Positions 9,096-17,251 of a stretch of DNA of 64,000 nt are shown here, in pieces. Position 1 is the first letter of the stretch, and every line of letters begins with the position of its first letter. The notes beneath the pieces are model-generated. The model was not told where the DNA came from, made no database searches, and saw nothing but the letters and a program-made list of their open reading frames with translations. The stretch covers positions 1-64,000 of the forward strand of contig CAYFOR010000002.1 in NCBI GenBank assembly GCA_964344785.1. The letters are read 5' to 3'. This DNA is from Thiopontia sp964344785. Lineage in GTDB: Bacteria > Pseudomonadota > Gammaproteobacteria > GCF-002020875. A program made the translations under genes and the position numbers.

Positions 9096-9290
9096 CTTGT
9101 AGAATTTATCGCTGTTCAGCCCACTCCTGAACCCTTCTATTCGGCGTAGTGTGATCTCATGAATTTGGTTCAGGATGGTTGTTTGCGAGTGTAACCTCAC
9201 ACTTTATCTGTTCTGTGTTGAAATGTTCTGCAATGAGTTATAGGGGAATCCAGACAGCTACATGAACGTGCTGATAGATGGCTTTGTTTG

Positions 9291-10037
9291 ATGAAAATTC
9301 TTTTGAGTAACGATGATGGTGTTTTTGCGCCCGGACTACAGACACTCAGAGATCGGCTGCAGCGGTTGGCGGATGTTACCGTCGTTGCTCCGGACCGTAA
9401 CCGTAGTGGTGCCAGCAACTCGTTGACACTGGACCATCCACTCCACCTCTTTCCTCAGGAGAATGGTGACTATGCCGTGGATGGCACGCCGACCGATTGC
9501 GTGCACCTGGCGTTGACCGGGCTGCTTGATGAAGAGCCCGAGATGGTGATATCCGGGATCAATGCCGGTGCCAACATGGCAGATGATGTACTCTACTCGG
9601 GTACGGTAGCTGCAGCGATGGAGGGGCGACATCTGGGTAGACCGGCCATTGCGGTCTCACTCGCCTGTGCTGGTCACCAGTGTCACCACTTCGAGAGTGG
9701 AGCGATTGCAGTTGAGCGGATTCTGGAGCGGTTGGGCGATCATCCACTGGAGCCGGACACGATTCTCAATATCAATGTGCCTGATCTTCCCTGGTCCGAG
9801 ATCAAGGGGCTGAAGGTTACACGGTTGGGGAAACGCCACCGCTCAGAGCCTGTAGTCCAGACACAGGACCCTCGTGGCAAGGATATCTACTGGGTTGGGC
9901 CTGCGGGTGATGCTGACGATGGCGAGCCTGGAACAGATTTCGATGCCGTCGAACAGGGGTGGGTTTCAGTCACACCGATCCATACCGACCTGACCCGTCA
10001 CTCACTGTTATCCGAGATGGAGCGGTGGCTCCGATGA
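9291..10037 (+). CDS. surE: 5'/3'-nucleotidase SurE
   Basis: A 248-aa metal-dependent survival-protein nucleotidase hydrolysing nucleoside monophosphates. The metal site motif is at the N-terminus (MKILLSNDDGVFAPG), followed by VVAPDRNRSGASNSLT and the SGINAGANMADDVLYSGTVAAAMEG block. ATG 9291 is chosen over an in-frame TTG at 9288. The weak upstream site suggests modest initiation. The stop overlaps pcm by ATGA. Confidence 0.95.
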   Translation: MKILLSNDDGVFAPGLQTLRDRLQRLADVTVVAPDRNRSGASNSLTLDHPLHLFPQENGDYAVDGTPTDCVHLALTGLLDEEPEMVISGINAGANMADDVLYSGTVAAAMEGRHLGRPAIAVSLACAGHQCHHFESGAIAVERILERLGDHPLEPDTILNINVPDLPWSEIKGLKVTRLGKRHRSEPVVQTQDPRGKDIYWVGPAGDADDGEPGTDFDAVEQGWVSVTPIHTDLTRHSLLSEMERWLR

Positions 10038-10693
10038 GTGTGGAGGTCGGCTTCATTGGCGCAAGAGCGCGTGATCGGCTCATCTCCCTGTTGCGTGAAA
10101 AGGGGATACGGAATCAGGATGTATTGAGTGCCATTCGTGACGTCCCGCGTCACCACTTTATGGATGAGGCCCTCCGGGCAAGGGCGTATGAGGATACTGC
10201 GCTGCCGATCGGCCATGAGCAGACCATCTCGCAGCCCTATATTGTTGCATTGATGACGGAGGCGCTGCTGCGGGGAGACAACAGACCGCAACGGGTTTTG
10301 GAGATCGGTACCGGTTCAGGCTATCAGACGGCGGTGCTGGCAAAATTGATCCCGGAGGTTTACACCGTGGAACGGATTACCGCATTGACTCATCAGGCGC
10401 GTGAACGCTTTGCCGAGATGGGGATGCTCAATATTGAGATGAAGCTGGATGATGGACACCTGGGCTGGGAAGAGCGGGCACCATTTGATGCAATTATCGT
10501 GACTGCGGCTCCGGCCGGGGTCCCCAAGCGTCTTTTTGAGCAACTTGAAATGGGAGGGAGAATGGTCCTGCCGGTTGGTGATGAGGGTGAAGTGCAGCGG
10601 CTGATTGAGCTCATTCGGACAGAAGAGGGGATCGAGCAGAGTGATCTTGGTGCCGTTAAGTTCGTGCCGATGAAAAGAGGGGCAACAAGATGA
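10034..10693 (+). CDS. pcm: Protein-L-isoaspartate O-methyltransferase
   Basis: A 219-aa SAM-dependent enzyme that initiates repair of isoaspartyl residues in aged proteins. It shows RDVPRHHFMDEALRARAYEDTALPIGHEQTIS, then the SAM motif VLEIGTGSGYQTAVLA and the post-motif AAPAGVPKRLFEQLEMGGRMVLPVG. ATG 10034 overlaps the surE stop (ATGA), and the gene overlaps yqaA in the same way. This is the conserved surE-pcm-nlpD-rpoS order. Confidence 0.96.
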   Translation: MSVEVGFIGARARDRLISLLREKGIRNQDVLSAIRDVPRHHFMDEALRARAYEDTALPIGHEQTISQPYIVALMTEALLRGDNRPQRVLEIGTGSGYQTAVLAKLIPEVYTVERITALTHQARERFAEMGMLNIEMKLDDGHLGWEERAPFDAIIVTAAPAGVPKRLFEQLEMGGRMVLPVGDEGEVQRLIELIRTEEGIEQSDLGAVKFVPMKRGATR

Positions 10694-11268
10694 TGGAGTG
10701 GCTACGTAGAATGAACCGCTGGGTGGCGGCGTGGGCAGACAAGCCACATGCAGAGCCGGTGTTGGCCAGCCTCAGTTTTGCTGAATCCAGCTTCTTTCCG
10801 ATCCCTCCTGATGTGCTGTTGGCACCCATGACATTGGCTCACCCCGACAGGGGATGGCGTTATGCCATGTTGGTGACCGTGGCCTCGGTTATTGGTGGTA
10901 TCTTCGGCTATCTGGTCGGCATGTATGGTATGGAGCTTGTGTCTCCACTGATTGAAGAGTGGGGGCTGCAACCAGCCTTCGACCATGCACGTGCCCAGTT
11001 TGACCAGTACGGAATATGGATTATCTTTCTGGCCGGGTTTTCACCGATACCCTACAAACTCTTCACCATCAGTGCTGGTGCCATGGCGATGTCGCTACCA
11101 CTGTTTGTGATCGCCTCGCTGATTGGGCGTGGAGCCCGATTCTATCTGGTGGCCGCCTTTGTGATATGGGGTGGAGAGCGTTTCCTCCAGATGGAGCACC
11201 GCTGGATGAACCGTATCGGCTGGATTGCCGTGGTTCTGGGATTGCTGGCCTATATTCTGTTGCGATGA
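10690..11268 (+). CDS. YqaA-family VTT-domain membrane protein
   Basis: A 192-aa inner-membrane protein of the YqaA/DedA-like VTT superfamily. It contains ESSFFPIPPDVLLAPM, a long hydrophobic segment with GGIFGYLVGMYGME, and FLAGFSPIPYKLFTISAGAM, the family's paired re-entrant motifs, followed by C-terminal membrane helices. Members are thought to act in membrane lipid or proton handling; the substrate here is unknown. It is tightly coupled to its neighbours (ATGA overlaps at both ends), a position common in gammaproteobacteria between pcm and nlpD. Confidence 0.85.
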   Translation: MMEWLRRMNRWVAAWADKPHAEPVLASLSFAESSFFPIPPDVLLAPMTLAHPDRGWRYAMLVTVASVIGGIFGYLVGMYGMELVSPLIEEWGLQPAFDHARAQFDQYGIWIIFLAGFSPIPYKLFTISAGAMAMSLPLFVIASLIGRGARFYLVAAFVIWGGERFLQMEHRWMNRIGWIAVVLGLLAYILLR

Positions 11269-12167
11269 ACTCACGTTGGTTGTGTACATTTTGCCTGTAT
11301 GTGCTCATCATGGTGTTGACGGGGTGCGGTGGCCCCCGCAACGTGGCGGTGCCGATCGATAACTATACCCAACGAGCCTATGAGGTTCCCGAGCGTTATA
11401 CGGTACGGTCTGGTGACAGCCTCTACATGATTGCAATGGAGTTTGATCTGGACCATCTTGATGTTGCCGGATGGAACCATATTTCAGCCCCGTATGTGAT
11501 CCATCGGGGGCAGGTGCTACGGCTTCGTCCACCAGCAAAACAGCGGACACCGGTCATCAGGAAGTGTGATGGAACATTCTATACAGTGATGCGTGGCGAT
11601 AGTCTCGGTGAGATCGCTGCACGCTGTGGAGTTCAGCTCCATCAGTTGGCACAATGGAATCGATTGAGTCCACCTTATACCATCCAGGTTGGCCAACGAC
11701 TTCGTCTGGCGGCACCTGCAAAGGCAGGCCATGCCACAAAGATGGCCAAGGCAGCCCGTCAGCCGAGAACGGCAACTCGTGATCGTGCTTCCAAAGGGGG
11801 GATAAGCCGCTTGAAGCGACCTGCCGGTGGTACGGTCGTGAAACGTTTCTCCAGCAAGAAGGGGGTAACCGGGATGGAGTTCAGTGGCAAAAAAGGGGAC
11901 CCGGTTCGTGCTGCCGGAGATGGCAAGGTGGTGTATAGTGGTACCGGTCTGGTGCGATATGGCAAGTTGTTGATCATCAGCCATGATGGTAACCTGTTGA
12001 CCGCCTATGCACACAATAGCGAGTTGCAGGTAACAGAGGGGGATCTGGTCAAGGCGGGACAACAGATTGCAAAGATGGGGAGTAGTGGGACAGATCGAGT
12101 CAAGCTGCATTTTGAGGTAAGGAAGGGCGGCAAACCGGTGAACCCAATGCTATATCTTGAAAAATAG
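11265..12167 (+). CDS. nlpD: Lipoprotein NlpD, LysM/M23 amidase activator
   Basis: A 300-aa lipoprotein. The signal peptide ends in the lipobox LTGC (Cys21). Two LysM domains follow (about 41-88, YTVRSGDSLYMIA, and 105-152, YTVMRGDSLGEIA), then a basic linker, then an M23 domain (about 200-298). The M23 zinc ligands are largely lost: GMEFSG stands where HxxxD is expected, and only one histidine remains in LHFEV. It is therefore a regulatory domain like E. coli NlpD, which activates the amidase AmiC, not a peptidase. ATG 11265 overlaps the yqaA stop. Confidence 0.9.
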   Translation: MNSRWLCTFCLYVLIMVLTGCGGPRNVAVPIDNYTQRAYEVPERYTVRSGDSLYMIAMEFDLDHLDVAGWNHISAPYVIHRGQVLRLRPPAKQRTPVIRKCDGTFYTVMRGDSLGEIAARCGVQLHQLAQWNRLSPPYTIQVGQRLRLAAPAKAGHATKMAKAARQPRTATRDRASKGGISRLKRPAGGTVVKRFSSKKGVTGMEFSGKKGDPVRAAGDGKVVYSGTGLVRYGKLLIISHDGNLLTAYAHNSELQVTEGDLVKAGQQIAKMGSSGTDRVKLHFEVRKGGKPVNPMLYLEK

Positions 12168-12171
12168 TGGC

Positions 12172-12210
12172 GTAACTTGAATCAGTTACGGGCTTGGTGA
12201 ATTAAGTTAC
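12172..12210. mobile_element. Mini-MITE remnant between nlpD and rpoS (copy A6)
   Basis: A 39-bp sequence beginning GTAACTT and ending AAGTTAC. Its right two thirds match the right end of the larger copies (GAATCAGTTACGGG...GGTGAAT..GTTAC). The flanks ATAGTGGC (12164-12171) and GTAATGGC (12211-12218) agree at six of eight positions, consistent with a decayed target duplication. The right flank contains the rpoS ATG. The ends form an 8-bp stem, CGTAACTT with AAGTTACG, closing two bases before the start codon. Confidence 0.6.
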
Positions 12211-12213
12211 GTA

Positions 12214-13089
12214 ATGGCAACGGAAGAGGAAGAGTACACTGCTGGAAAACTGCATGGGAGCGAGCGTGATGCGATGCACCTCTACATGCAGGAGATCCGG
12301 GACTACCCACTGCTGAATGCTGAAGAGGAGCAGCAGTGGGCACGCAAGGTTCAGAAGGGGGATATTGATGCACGTAACCGGTTGGTTGAGTCCAACCTGC
12401 GTCTGGTAGTCAGTATCGCCCGTCGATACCAGAATCATGGTGTCTCACTGATGGATCTGGTCGAAGAGGGGAATCTTGGTCTGATGCGTGCAGTTGAGAA
12501 ATTTGATCCTGATCGGGGATTCCGTTTCTCAACCTATGCAACCTGGTGGATTCGACAGAGTGTCGACCGGGCAGTGATGAGTCAGGGGCGTACGGTGCGC
12601 CTGCCGATCCATATCCTGCGCGAGATGCGCGGCTATCTGCGTGCCTCACGCGAGCTGGCACAGAGTAGCAACCACGAACCTTCCGTTGCAGAGGTTGCGG
12701 ACTATCTTGACCGTTCTGAAGAGAGTGTCGATCAGATGATTACCTTCAGTGAGCCAACGACTTCGATTGAGACACCGATTGCCAAGGGTTCGAATCAGAC
12801 CATCGGTGAAGTGATCGAAGATGAGTCGCTGGCTGCTCAGGATGAGAGACTGTTGCAGGAGGAGATCTATAACCATCTCAGTGAGTGGTTGGATGGGCTG
12901 AAGGAGCGGGAACGAAAGGTAGTGGTACACCGTTTCGGGCTACTCGATCAGGAGGAGATGACGCTGGATGCATTGGGTGAGGTATTGGGGGTGACCCGTG
13001 AACGGGTTCGACAGATCCAGATGGGGGCATTGAGCCACCTTCATGATATTCTGATTCGAGCAGGGTATTGTGAAGAGAATGTGCTATAA
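12214..13089 (+). CDS. rpoS: RNA polymerase sigma factor RpoS
   Basis: A 291-aa stationary-phase/general-stress sigma factor. Region 1.2 is DAMHLYMQEIRDYPLL, region 2 NLRLVVSIARRYQNHG through RGFRFSTYATWWIRQSV, region 3 LRASRELAQSSNHEPSVAEVADYL, and region 4 ends with VTRERVRQIQMGALSHL. It is shorter than the 330-aa enterobacterial protein, mostly at the N-terminus. The nlpD-rpoS context supports RpoS over RpoD or RpoH. No good Shine-Dalgarno precedes ATG 12214; a GGTGA lies 13 nt upstream in the loop of the A6 hairpin. Confidence 0.93.
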   Translation: MATEEEEYTAGKLHGSERDAMHLYMQEIRDYPLLNAEEEQQWARKVQKGDIDARNRLVESNLRLVVSIARRYQNHGVSLMDLVEEGNLGLMRAVEKFDPDRGFRFSTYATWWIRQSVDRAVMSQGRTVRLPIHILREMRGYLRASRELAQSSNHEPSVAEVADYLDRSEESVDQMITFSEPTTSIETPIAKGSNQTIGEVIEDESLAAQDERLLQEEIYNHLSEWLDGLKERERKVVVHRFGLLDQEEMTLDALGEVLGVTRERVRQIQMGALSHLHDILIRAGYCEENVL

Positions 13090-13098
13090 AACCAGCGG

Positions 13099-13773
13099 TC
13101 ATTCATCCCGGATCAGCTGAGGTAAGCGCTGCTGATATTCATTACGGGAGATCTCCCGTGCTCCCAGGCGGCGTAGGTGGTCGGTCATCATCTGAATGTC
13201 GATCATCCCGATCTCTTGATGCTTGAAGTCGTTGATCAGAGTGACCAGTGCAATCTTGGAGGCATCACCACTTCGGCTGAACATGGATTCACCACAGAAC
13301 AGTTTTCCGATGGTGACTCCATAAAGCCCTCCAACCAGTTCATCGTCTTGCCAACACTCGACCGATAGCGCATATCCCAGTTCGTGGAGCCGGATATAGG
13401 CCTCACTCATTTCATCGGTGATCCAGGTGCCATTTTGCTGCGGGTCCTTTCGTGGCGCCGCGCATGCGCTGATCACATCAGGGAATGCGTGATTCATGGT
13501 GACCCGGTAGGGTTGCTGGCGCAGTCTCTTTTTCAGGCTGCGTGGTACATGCAGCTCATCCGGAAACAGTACGGCCCGTGGATCAGGGGACCACCAGAGA
13601 ATGGGTTCTCCCTCACTGTACCAGGGAAAAATCCCGTGAGAGTAGGCATTCAGCAGGCGTTGGGGCGAGAGGTCGCCACCTGCAGCAAGCAAGCCATTGG
13701 GCTCGCCTAGTGCAAAGTGGCTGGGAGGAAAGGGGGCCGCCGGGTCATCATCCAGCCAGAACGGCCCCTTGAT
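13099..13773 (-). CDS. aat: Leucyl/phenylalanyl-tRNA-protein transferase, noncanonical start
   Basis: An enzyme that adds Leu or Phe to N-terminal Arg/Lys for the N-degron pathway. The body is typical: GGDLSPQRLLNAYSHGIFPWYSEGEPILWWSPDPRAVLFPDELH and GGLYGVTIGKLFCGESMFSR. The only usual start codon, TTG at 13692, would cut the conserved block EPNGLLAAGGDLS in half. The frame stays open upstream through KGPFWLDDDPAAPFPPSHFALG, as in complete homologues, but has no ATG, GTG or TTG before the trxB stop. I place the start at an ATC (13773), giving 224 aa; an ATA at 13788 is the alternative. Confidence 0.85.
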   Translation of the reverse strand: MKGPFWLDDDPAAPFPPSHFALGEPNGLLAAGGDLSPQRLLNAYSHGIFPWYSEGEPILWWSPDPRAVLFPDELHVPRSLKKRLRQQPYRVTMNHAFPDVISACAAPRKDPQQNGTWITDEMSEAYIRLHELGYALSVECWQDDELVGGLYGVTIGKLFCGESMFSRSGDASKIALVTLINDFKHQEIGMIDIQMMTDHLRRLGAREISRNEYQQRLPQLIRDE

Positions 13774-13794
13774 ATCGAGTGTCTCTATTGTCGT

Positions 13795-14751
13795 CTATTC
13801 CAGACCTTCCAGATAGTGCTCGGCATCCAGTGCCGCCATACAACCACTACCGGCAGAGGTCACTGCCTGGCGATAGACCGGGTCGGCACAGTCGCCTGCC
13901 GCAAAGATACCGGGCACATTGGTTCCGGTTGCGTAGTGAGGGTTGCCGTTGCGAACCTTGATGTAACCGTGCTCCATCTCGACCTGGCCTTCGAACATAT
14001 CGGTATTGGGCTTGTGTCCGATGGCAATGAAGACACCGCTCAATTTCATCTCCTTGGTCGAGCCATCGTTATGACGAATACGTACGCCGGTTACTCCGCT
14101 ATCGTCTCCCAACACCTCATCCAGTTGACTGTTCCATTCGATGTCGATGTTGCCATCTTCGGCCGCAGCCATCGCCATGATCTTGTCAGAGAGAATCTTT
14201 TCACAGCGAAAGCTGTCACGTCGGTGAATCACCGTGACATGGTTGGCAATGTTGGAGAGATAGATCGCTTCCTCTACAGCGGTATTTCCGCCTCCGATCA
14301 CACAGACCTCCTGCCCCTTGTAGAAAAAGCCATCGCAGGTTGCACAACCGGAGACTCCCTTGCCCATGAAGGCCTGTTCAGATTCCAGTCCCAGATACAT
14401 TGCGGAGGCACCCGTGCAGACGATCAGTGCATCACAGCTGTAGGCACCCATATCGCCTTTGAGCTGGAAGGGGCGCTGGCTCGTATCTATACTTTGAATC
14501 ATGTCGAAGATGACCTCGGTTTCAAAGCGCTCCGCCTGCTTCAACATGCGATCCATCAGTTCAGGGCCTTGAACACCCTCAGGCTCACCCGGCCAGTTAT
14601 CGACGTCCGTTGTGGTTGTGAGTTGTCCGCCCTGCTGCATCCCGGTAATCAGGACCGGTTTCAGGTTGGCGCGCGCGGCATAGATCGCAGCGGTATATCC
14701 GGCGGGACCAGAGCCGAGAATCAGAAGAGGGCAGTGCTTAACATCACTCAT
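13795..14751 (-). CDS. trxB: Thioredoxin-disulfide reductase
   Basis: A 318-aa FAD/NADPH enzyme that reduces thioredoxin. It has the FAD motif LLILGSGPAGYTAAIYAARA, the redox centre CATCDGFFY, the NADPH motif VIGGGNTAVEEAIYL and the C-terminal FAD motif GIFAAGDCADP. ATG 14751 has GGAG seven bases upstream and matches the E. coli N-terminus. The frame is open upstream, but that extension is encoded by repeat B1 and is not protein-like. The stop is followed directly by aat, so the two may be cotranscribed. Confidence 0.96.
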   Translation of the reverse strand: MSDVKHCPLLILGSGPAGYTAAIYAARANLKPVLITGMQQGGQLTTTTDVDNWPGEPEGVQGPELMDRMLKQAERFETEVIFDMIQSIDTSQRPFQLKGDMGAYSCDALIVCTGASAMYLGLESEQAFMGKGVSGCATCDGFFYKGQEVCVIGGGNTAVEEAIYLSNIANHVTVIHRRDSFRCEKILSDKIMAMAAAEDGNIDIEWNSQLDEVLGDDSGVTGVRIRHNDGSTKEMKLSGVFIAIGHKPNTDMFEGQVEMEHGYIKVRNGNPHYATGTNVPGIFAAGDCADPVYRQAVTSAGSGCMAALDAEHYLEGLE

Positions 14752-14772
14752 GATAAACTCCATAAGGTGGTC

Positions 14773-14931
14773 AGGAGCCTGGCAAAAACAGGTTGGACAG
14801 ATTGCGCCGGATTTTGTTTCGTATTCAAGGCGTGAAAGTGGGCGCATACTCAATGTATGTAACCGCTTTCACAACACAGAAGACGAAGTCAAAGACAAGC
14901 AAGGTGTTCAAGTTGTTTTTGTCAGGCTCCT
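14773..14931. repeat. Inverted-end repeat, family B (copy B1)
   Basis: A 159-bp non-coding element filling most of the divergent trxB-ald intergenic region. Its ends, AGGAGCCTGGCAAAAACA and GTTTTTGTCAGGCTCCT, are near-perfect inverted repeats. The centre holds a second palindrome, CAAGGCGTGAAAG...CTTTCACAACACAGA, which also occurs in the GTAACTG family. No flanking direct repeat is visible. A second copy (B2) lies at 32040-32235 and aligns over its full length apart from a loop insert. Confidence 0.85.
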
Positions 14932-14965
14932 TGATACGGTGTAAAGAATTGAGCGGAGATTGTAC

Positions 14966-16036
14966 ATGAATGGTCTGGTGGTTGGGGTACCATCTGAAGT
15001 ACGCGCATTTGAAGGGCGGGTAGCGCTGACACCACAGGCGGTATCATCGCTAAAGGCGGCGGGTAGTGATGTACTGATCCAACAGGGGGCAGGGCTTCTG
15101 AGTGGATTTGATGATCACCAGTATCATGATGCTGGCGCCGAAATGGTCTCGGATGCGTTTTCGCTGTATCAGAGAGCAGAGCTGATTGTTAAGGTCAAGG
15201 AGCCCCAACGCAGTGAGATCCCGTTGCTGAGGAGAGGGCAGCTGCTCTTCTGTTATCTGCACCTTGCAGCAGACCTGGAGTTGATGGCGTTATTGGCAGA
15301 GACTGGATTGACGGCCATTGCCTTTGAGACGGTTGAAGTGGACGGCCGGCTACCGTTGTTGGCACCGATGAGCGCCATTGCCGGAAAACTGTCTGTACAG
15401 ATTGGAACCCGGCTTCTGCATCAGCCACAAGGAGGAAAGGGGTTATTGCTGGGAGGGGTTGATGGTGTTGAGCCTGGGCGGGTAGTGATACTGGGGGGTG
15501 GCGTGGCAGGAGAGGCGGCACTCTCTGTTGCATCCGGTATTGGTGCGGAAGTCACACTGCTTGAGCGGACAGAGAGGCGAATCGAAATATTGAAACAGCG
15601 TTATCCGGGCATTGAGGGGGTGTTGTCATCCGGGGCCACGATCTCCGATCATGCAGCCGGAGCGGACCTGTTGATTGGAGCGGTACTGCTCAAGGGCGCG
15701 CGTGCCCCCAAGCTGGTCAGCAAGAAGGTGGTCGCGCAGATGGGGGCAGGCAGTGTGGTGATTGACATCTCGGTTGATCAGGGCGGTTGTATCGAAACCA
15801 TTCGGCCAACGACCTATCAATCTCCAACCTATACCGTAGACGGCGTCACCCATTTTGGGGTCACCAACATGCCTGGCGCTGTACCAAGGACGGCTTCTCA
15901 GGCACTTTCAGCAGCCATTCTTCCCTGGGTGATCAAATTATCTCAAGACAAATGGAGAGAGATGTCAGTGCTGACTGAGGCGATCAATATTGATCAGGGG
16001 GAAGTGGTCTATCCAGCGCTCAAGACCATGATCTGA
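14966..16036 (+). CDS. ald: Alanine dehydrogenase
   Basis: A 356-aa NAD-dependent enzyme interconverting L-alanine with pyruvate and ammonia. The N-terminus VGVPSEVRAFEGRVALTP, the segment VKVKEPQRSE, the Rossmann motif VVILGGGVAGEAALSVA and the C-terminal HFGVTNMPGAVPRTAS are diagnostic. ATG 14966 has GGAG at 14955-14958. Its stop codon lies inside the 8-bp target duplication of MITE A2. Confidence 0.93.
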   Translation: MNGLVVGVPSEVRAFEGRVALTPQAVSSLKAAGSDVLIQQGAGLLSGFDDHQYHDAGAEMVSDAFSLYQRAELIVKVKEPQRSEIPLLRRGQLLFCYLHLAADLELMALLAETGLTAIAFETVEVDGRLPLLAPMSAIAGKLSVQIGTRLLHQPQGGKGLLLGGVDGVEPGRVVILGGGVAGEAALSVASGIGAEVTLLERTERRIEILKQRYPGIEGVLSSGATISDHAAGADLLIGAVLLKGARAPKLVSKKVVAQMGAGSVVIDISVDQGGCIETIRPTTYQSPTYTVDGVTHFGVTNMPGAVPRTASQALSAAILPWVIKLSQDKWREMSVLTEAINIDQGEVVYPALKTMI

Positions 16037-16037
16037 A

Positions 16038-16162
16038 GTAACTGTTCAGCTCACCCCTGAAATCCGCCATTTCCTGCCTTGAAGCGCAGCAATGCCTTTA
16101 GGCGGTCACTGACGAATTTCAGGAGCAATCTGAATCAATTACGGGTACTGGTGAATAGTTAC
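16038..16162. mobile_element. IS66-like MITE (copy A2)
   Basis: A 125-bp element with ends GTAACTGTTCAG and GAATAGTTAC, flanked by the perfect 8-bp direct repeat GATCTGAA (16030-16037 and 16163-16170). It shares both outer arms with the other copies (CTCACCCCTGAAATCCGCC and GACGAATTTCAGGAGCAATC), but its centre differs: the TATACGTATA hairpin is replaced by one closed by CCGCC/GGCGG. It inserted at the end of ald. Confidence 0.87.
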
Positions 16163-16170
16163 GATCTGAA

Positions 16171-16379
16171 TCGCTGTGCCGGAAAAAGCGGAACCCCATC
16201 CAACAAGTCCGTTCGTGTGTGCCTGGCTGCCTTTGATTTGTACACTGAAGCGTCGTGGATGAGGCTCATTCTGATCTTAGGTCAGGTTGTCGGTGTGTCA
16301 AGAAAAAAGTATCAGCACACTTTTTACGCTCCAAAATCCCGGAATATTCTGCCTGTACTTCGGGGTGCCACTTTCCAGC
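16171..16379. other. Intergenic stretch, nothing recognised
   Basis: About 210 bp between MITE A2 and the convergent FecR-domain gene. A 104-codon frame runs through it, but it begins inside the MITE, lacks a Shine-Dalgarno and resembles nothing known. AAAAAAGTATCAGCACACTTTTT (16302-16324) could form a weak hairpin; no confident terminator is visible. Confidence 0.4.
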
Positions 16380-17069
16380 TCAAGGCTGCTTGAATAGAAC
16401 AGTTTCTACAGCTTGACCCATCTTTTCCGAGGGCCACCGCTCTGGTGGCGATGGAGCAATCCGGGGTGAGTAGACCCGTGTTCCGTAGCCGGGTTGATCG
16501 ATTACAGTCCGTCCGGCACTGTTTTCTACATAGATTGCCTTCCCTGACAGCAGGGCAAACTCGAGCGATTCACCATGATCCAGTGAGCCTCCCCAAAAGC
16601 CCGTCCCTCGCACACCAATTACTGCCAAGGGGGTTTTGATCGTAAAGGGGTGTCCAGCCAGGTCGGCGATGCGTCCCGTGTCTACCTTGAAAGCGCCTGA
16701 TGAAATGTAAGTGCTGGCCAGGCCGGACCCTGCTTCGCCATCGTAACGATACTGCCTGAACTCGACCTGGGAGAGTGAGCCGGCAGTAATCAGTGCATCA
16801 TCAATCATCTGCAGGGTGATCCGGGTATCCGGTTTCGAGTGTAGTCGGTCACCCTCGAAAATCTGATCCCCAGTTGAGAGTTCACGGTCAGTACTTGTCG
16901 TTGAAACAAGAACGGTACCTTGCAGTTGTGTCACCACACCGATCAGATGAGGCCGATCCTGTCTGTTGCTCTCTTCCCCGCTCAAGGATGGTGGCAGAGC
17001 GACAAGCGCAAGGAGGAGGGTCAGCACAGGTGCAACAAGGCGTGGTTGTGTATGTATCGGATGGTTCAT
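16380..17069 (-). CDS. Exported FecR-domain protein
   Basis: A 229-aa protein with a cleavable-type signal peptide (hydrophobic segment APVLTLLLALVALPPSLS near residues 13-30) and a FecR-like beta domain: GVVTQLQGTVLV, STGDQIFEGDRLHSKPDTRITLQMID, and FTIKTPLAVIGVRGTGFWG. FecR domains of this exported kind are common in proteobacteria and their role is not settled. No sigma factor or TonB receptor gene is next to it, so it is not a classic FecR anti-sigma. I start at ATG 17069; an in-frame TTG at 17147 would add an unlikely basic extension before the signal peptide. Confidence 0.75.
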   Translation of the reverse strand: MNHPIHTQPRLVAPVLTLLLALVALPPSLSGEESNRQDRPHLIGVVTQLQGTVLVSTTSTDRELSTGDQIFEGDRLHSKPDTRITLQMIDDALITAGSLSQVEFRQYRYDGEAGSGLASTYISSGAFKVDTGRIADLAGHPFTIKTPLAVIGVRGTGFWGGSLDHGESLEFALLSGKAIYVENSAGRTVIDQPGYGTRVYSPRIAPSPPERWPSEKMGQAVETVLFKQP

Positions 17070-17190
17070 GCAACTTCGGTGAGTCGTACTATCGGGCGGC
17101 TTGCAGATGGATCTATACAGTCTCGGCGACAATCTCAGTCTCGTCAAATAAATTGCGAATGGTGTAAATACGCTCTAACAGCACAAATGG

Positions 17191-17219
17191 TTCAGTGTTC
17201 AGGCCGATTCCGGTAAAAT
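17191..17219 (+). promoter_or_regulatory. Predicted ftsK promoter
   Basis: TTCAGT (17191-17196) and TAAAAT (17214-17219) are 17 bp apart. Transcription would begin near 17226, downstream of the GTG at 17195. This favours the TTG at 17252 as the ftsK start. Confidence 0.4.
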
Positions 17220-17251
17220 TCTTCGTTTTTCTAAAGCCGAGGGAAAAGCAG

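Noticed and set aside
9105..9160. Further MITE copy after pnp (CTGTTCAGCCCACTCCTGAA)
   Set aside because: A 15-bp resemblance to the left arm only; no GTAAC ends, no central hairpin and no flanking duplication.
7218..9200. 660-codon open frame on the minus strand opposite pnp
   Set aside because: It is an antisense shadow of a highly biased coding sequence; its product is rich in His, Leu and Asn without domain patterns, while pnp on the plus strand is unmistakable.
13717..14835. 372-codon frame on the plus strand across aat and trxB
   Set aside because: It is antisense to the clear trxB reading frame and has no recognisable motif or ribosome site.
14764..14853. N-terminal extension of trxB
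   Set aside because: The extra residues are encoded by repeat B1 and recur antisense in B2; ATG 14751 has a good Shine-Dalgarno and matches the family.
16079..16393. 104-codon frame after ald
   Set aside because: It begins inside MITE A2, lacks a Shine-Dalgarno, has no recognisable motif and overlaps the end of the FecR-domain gene.
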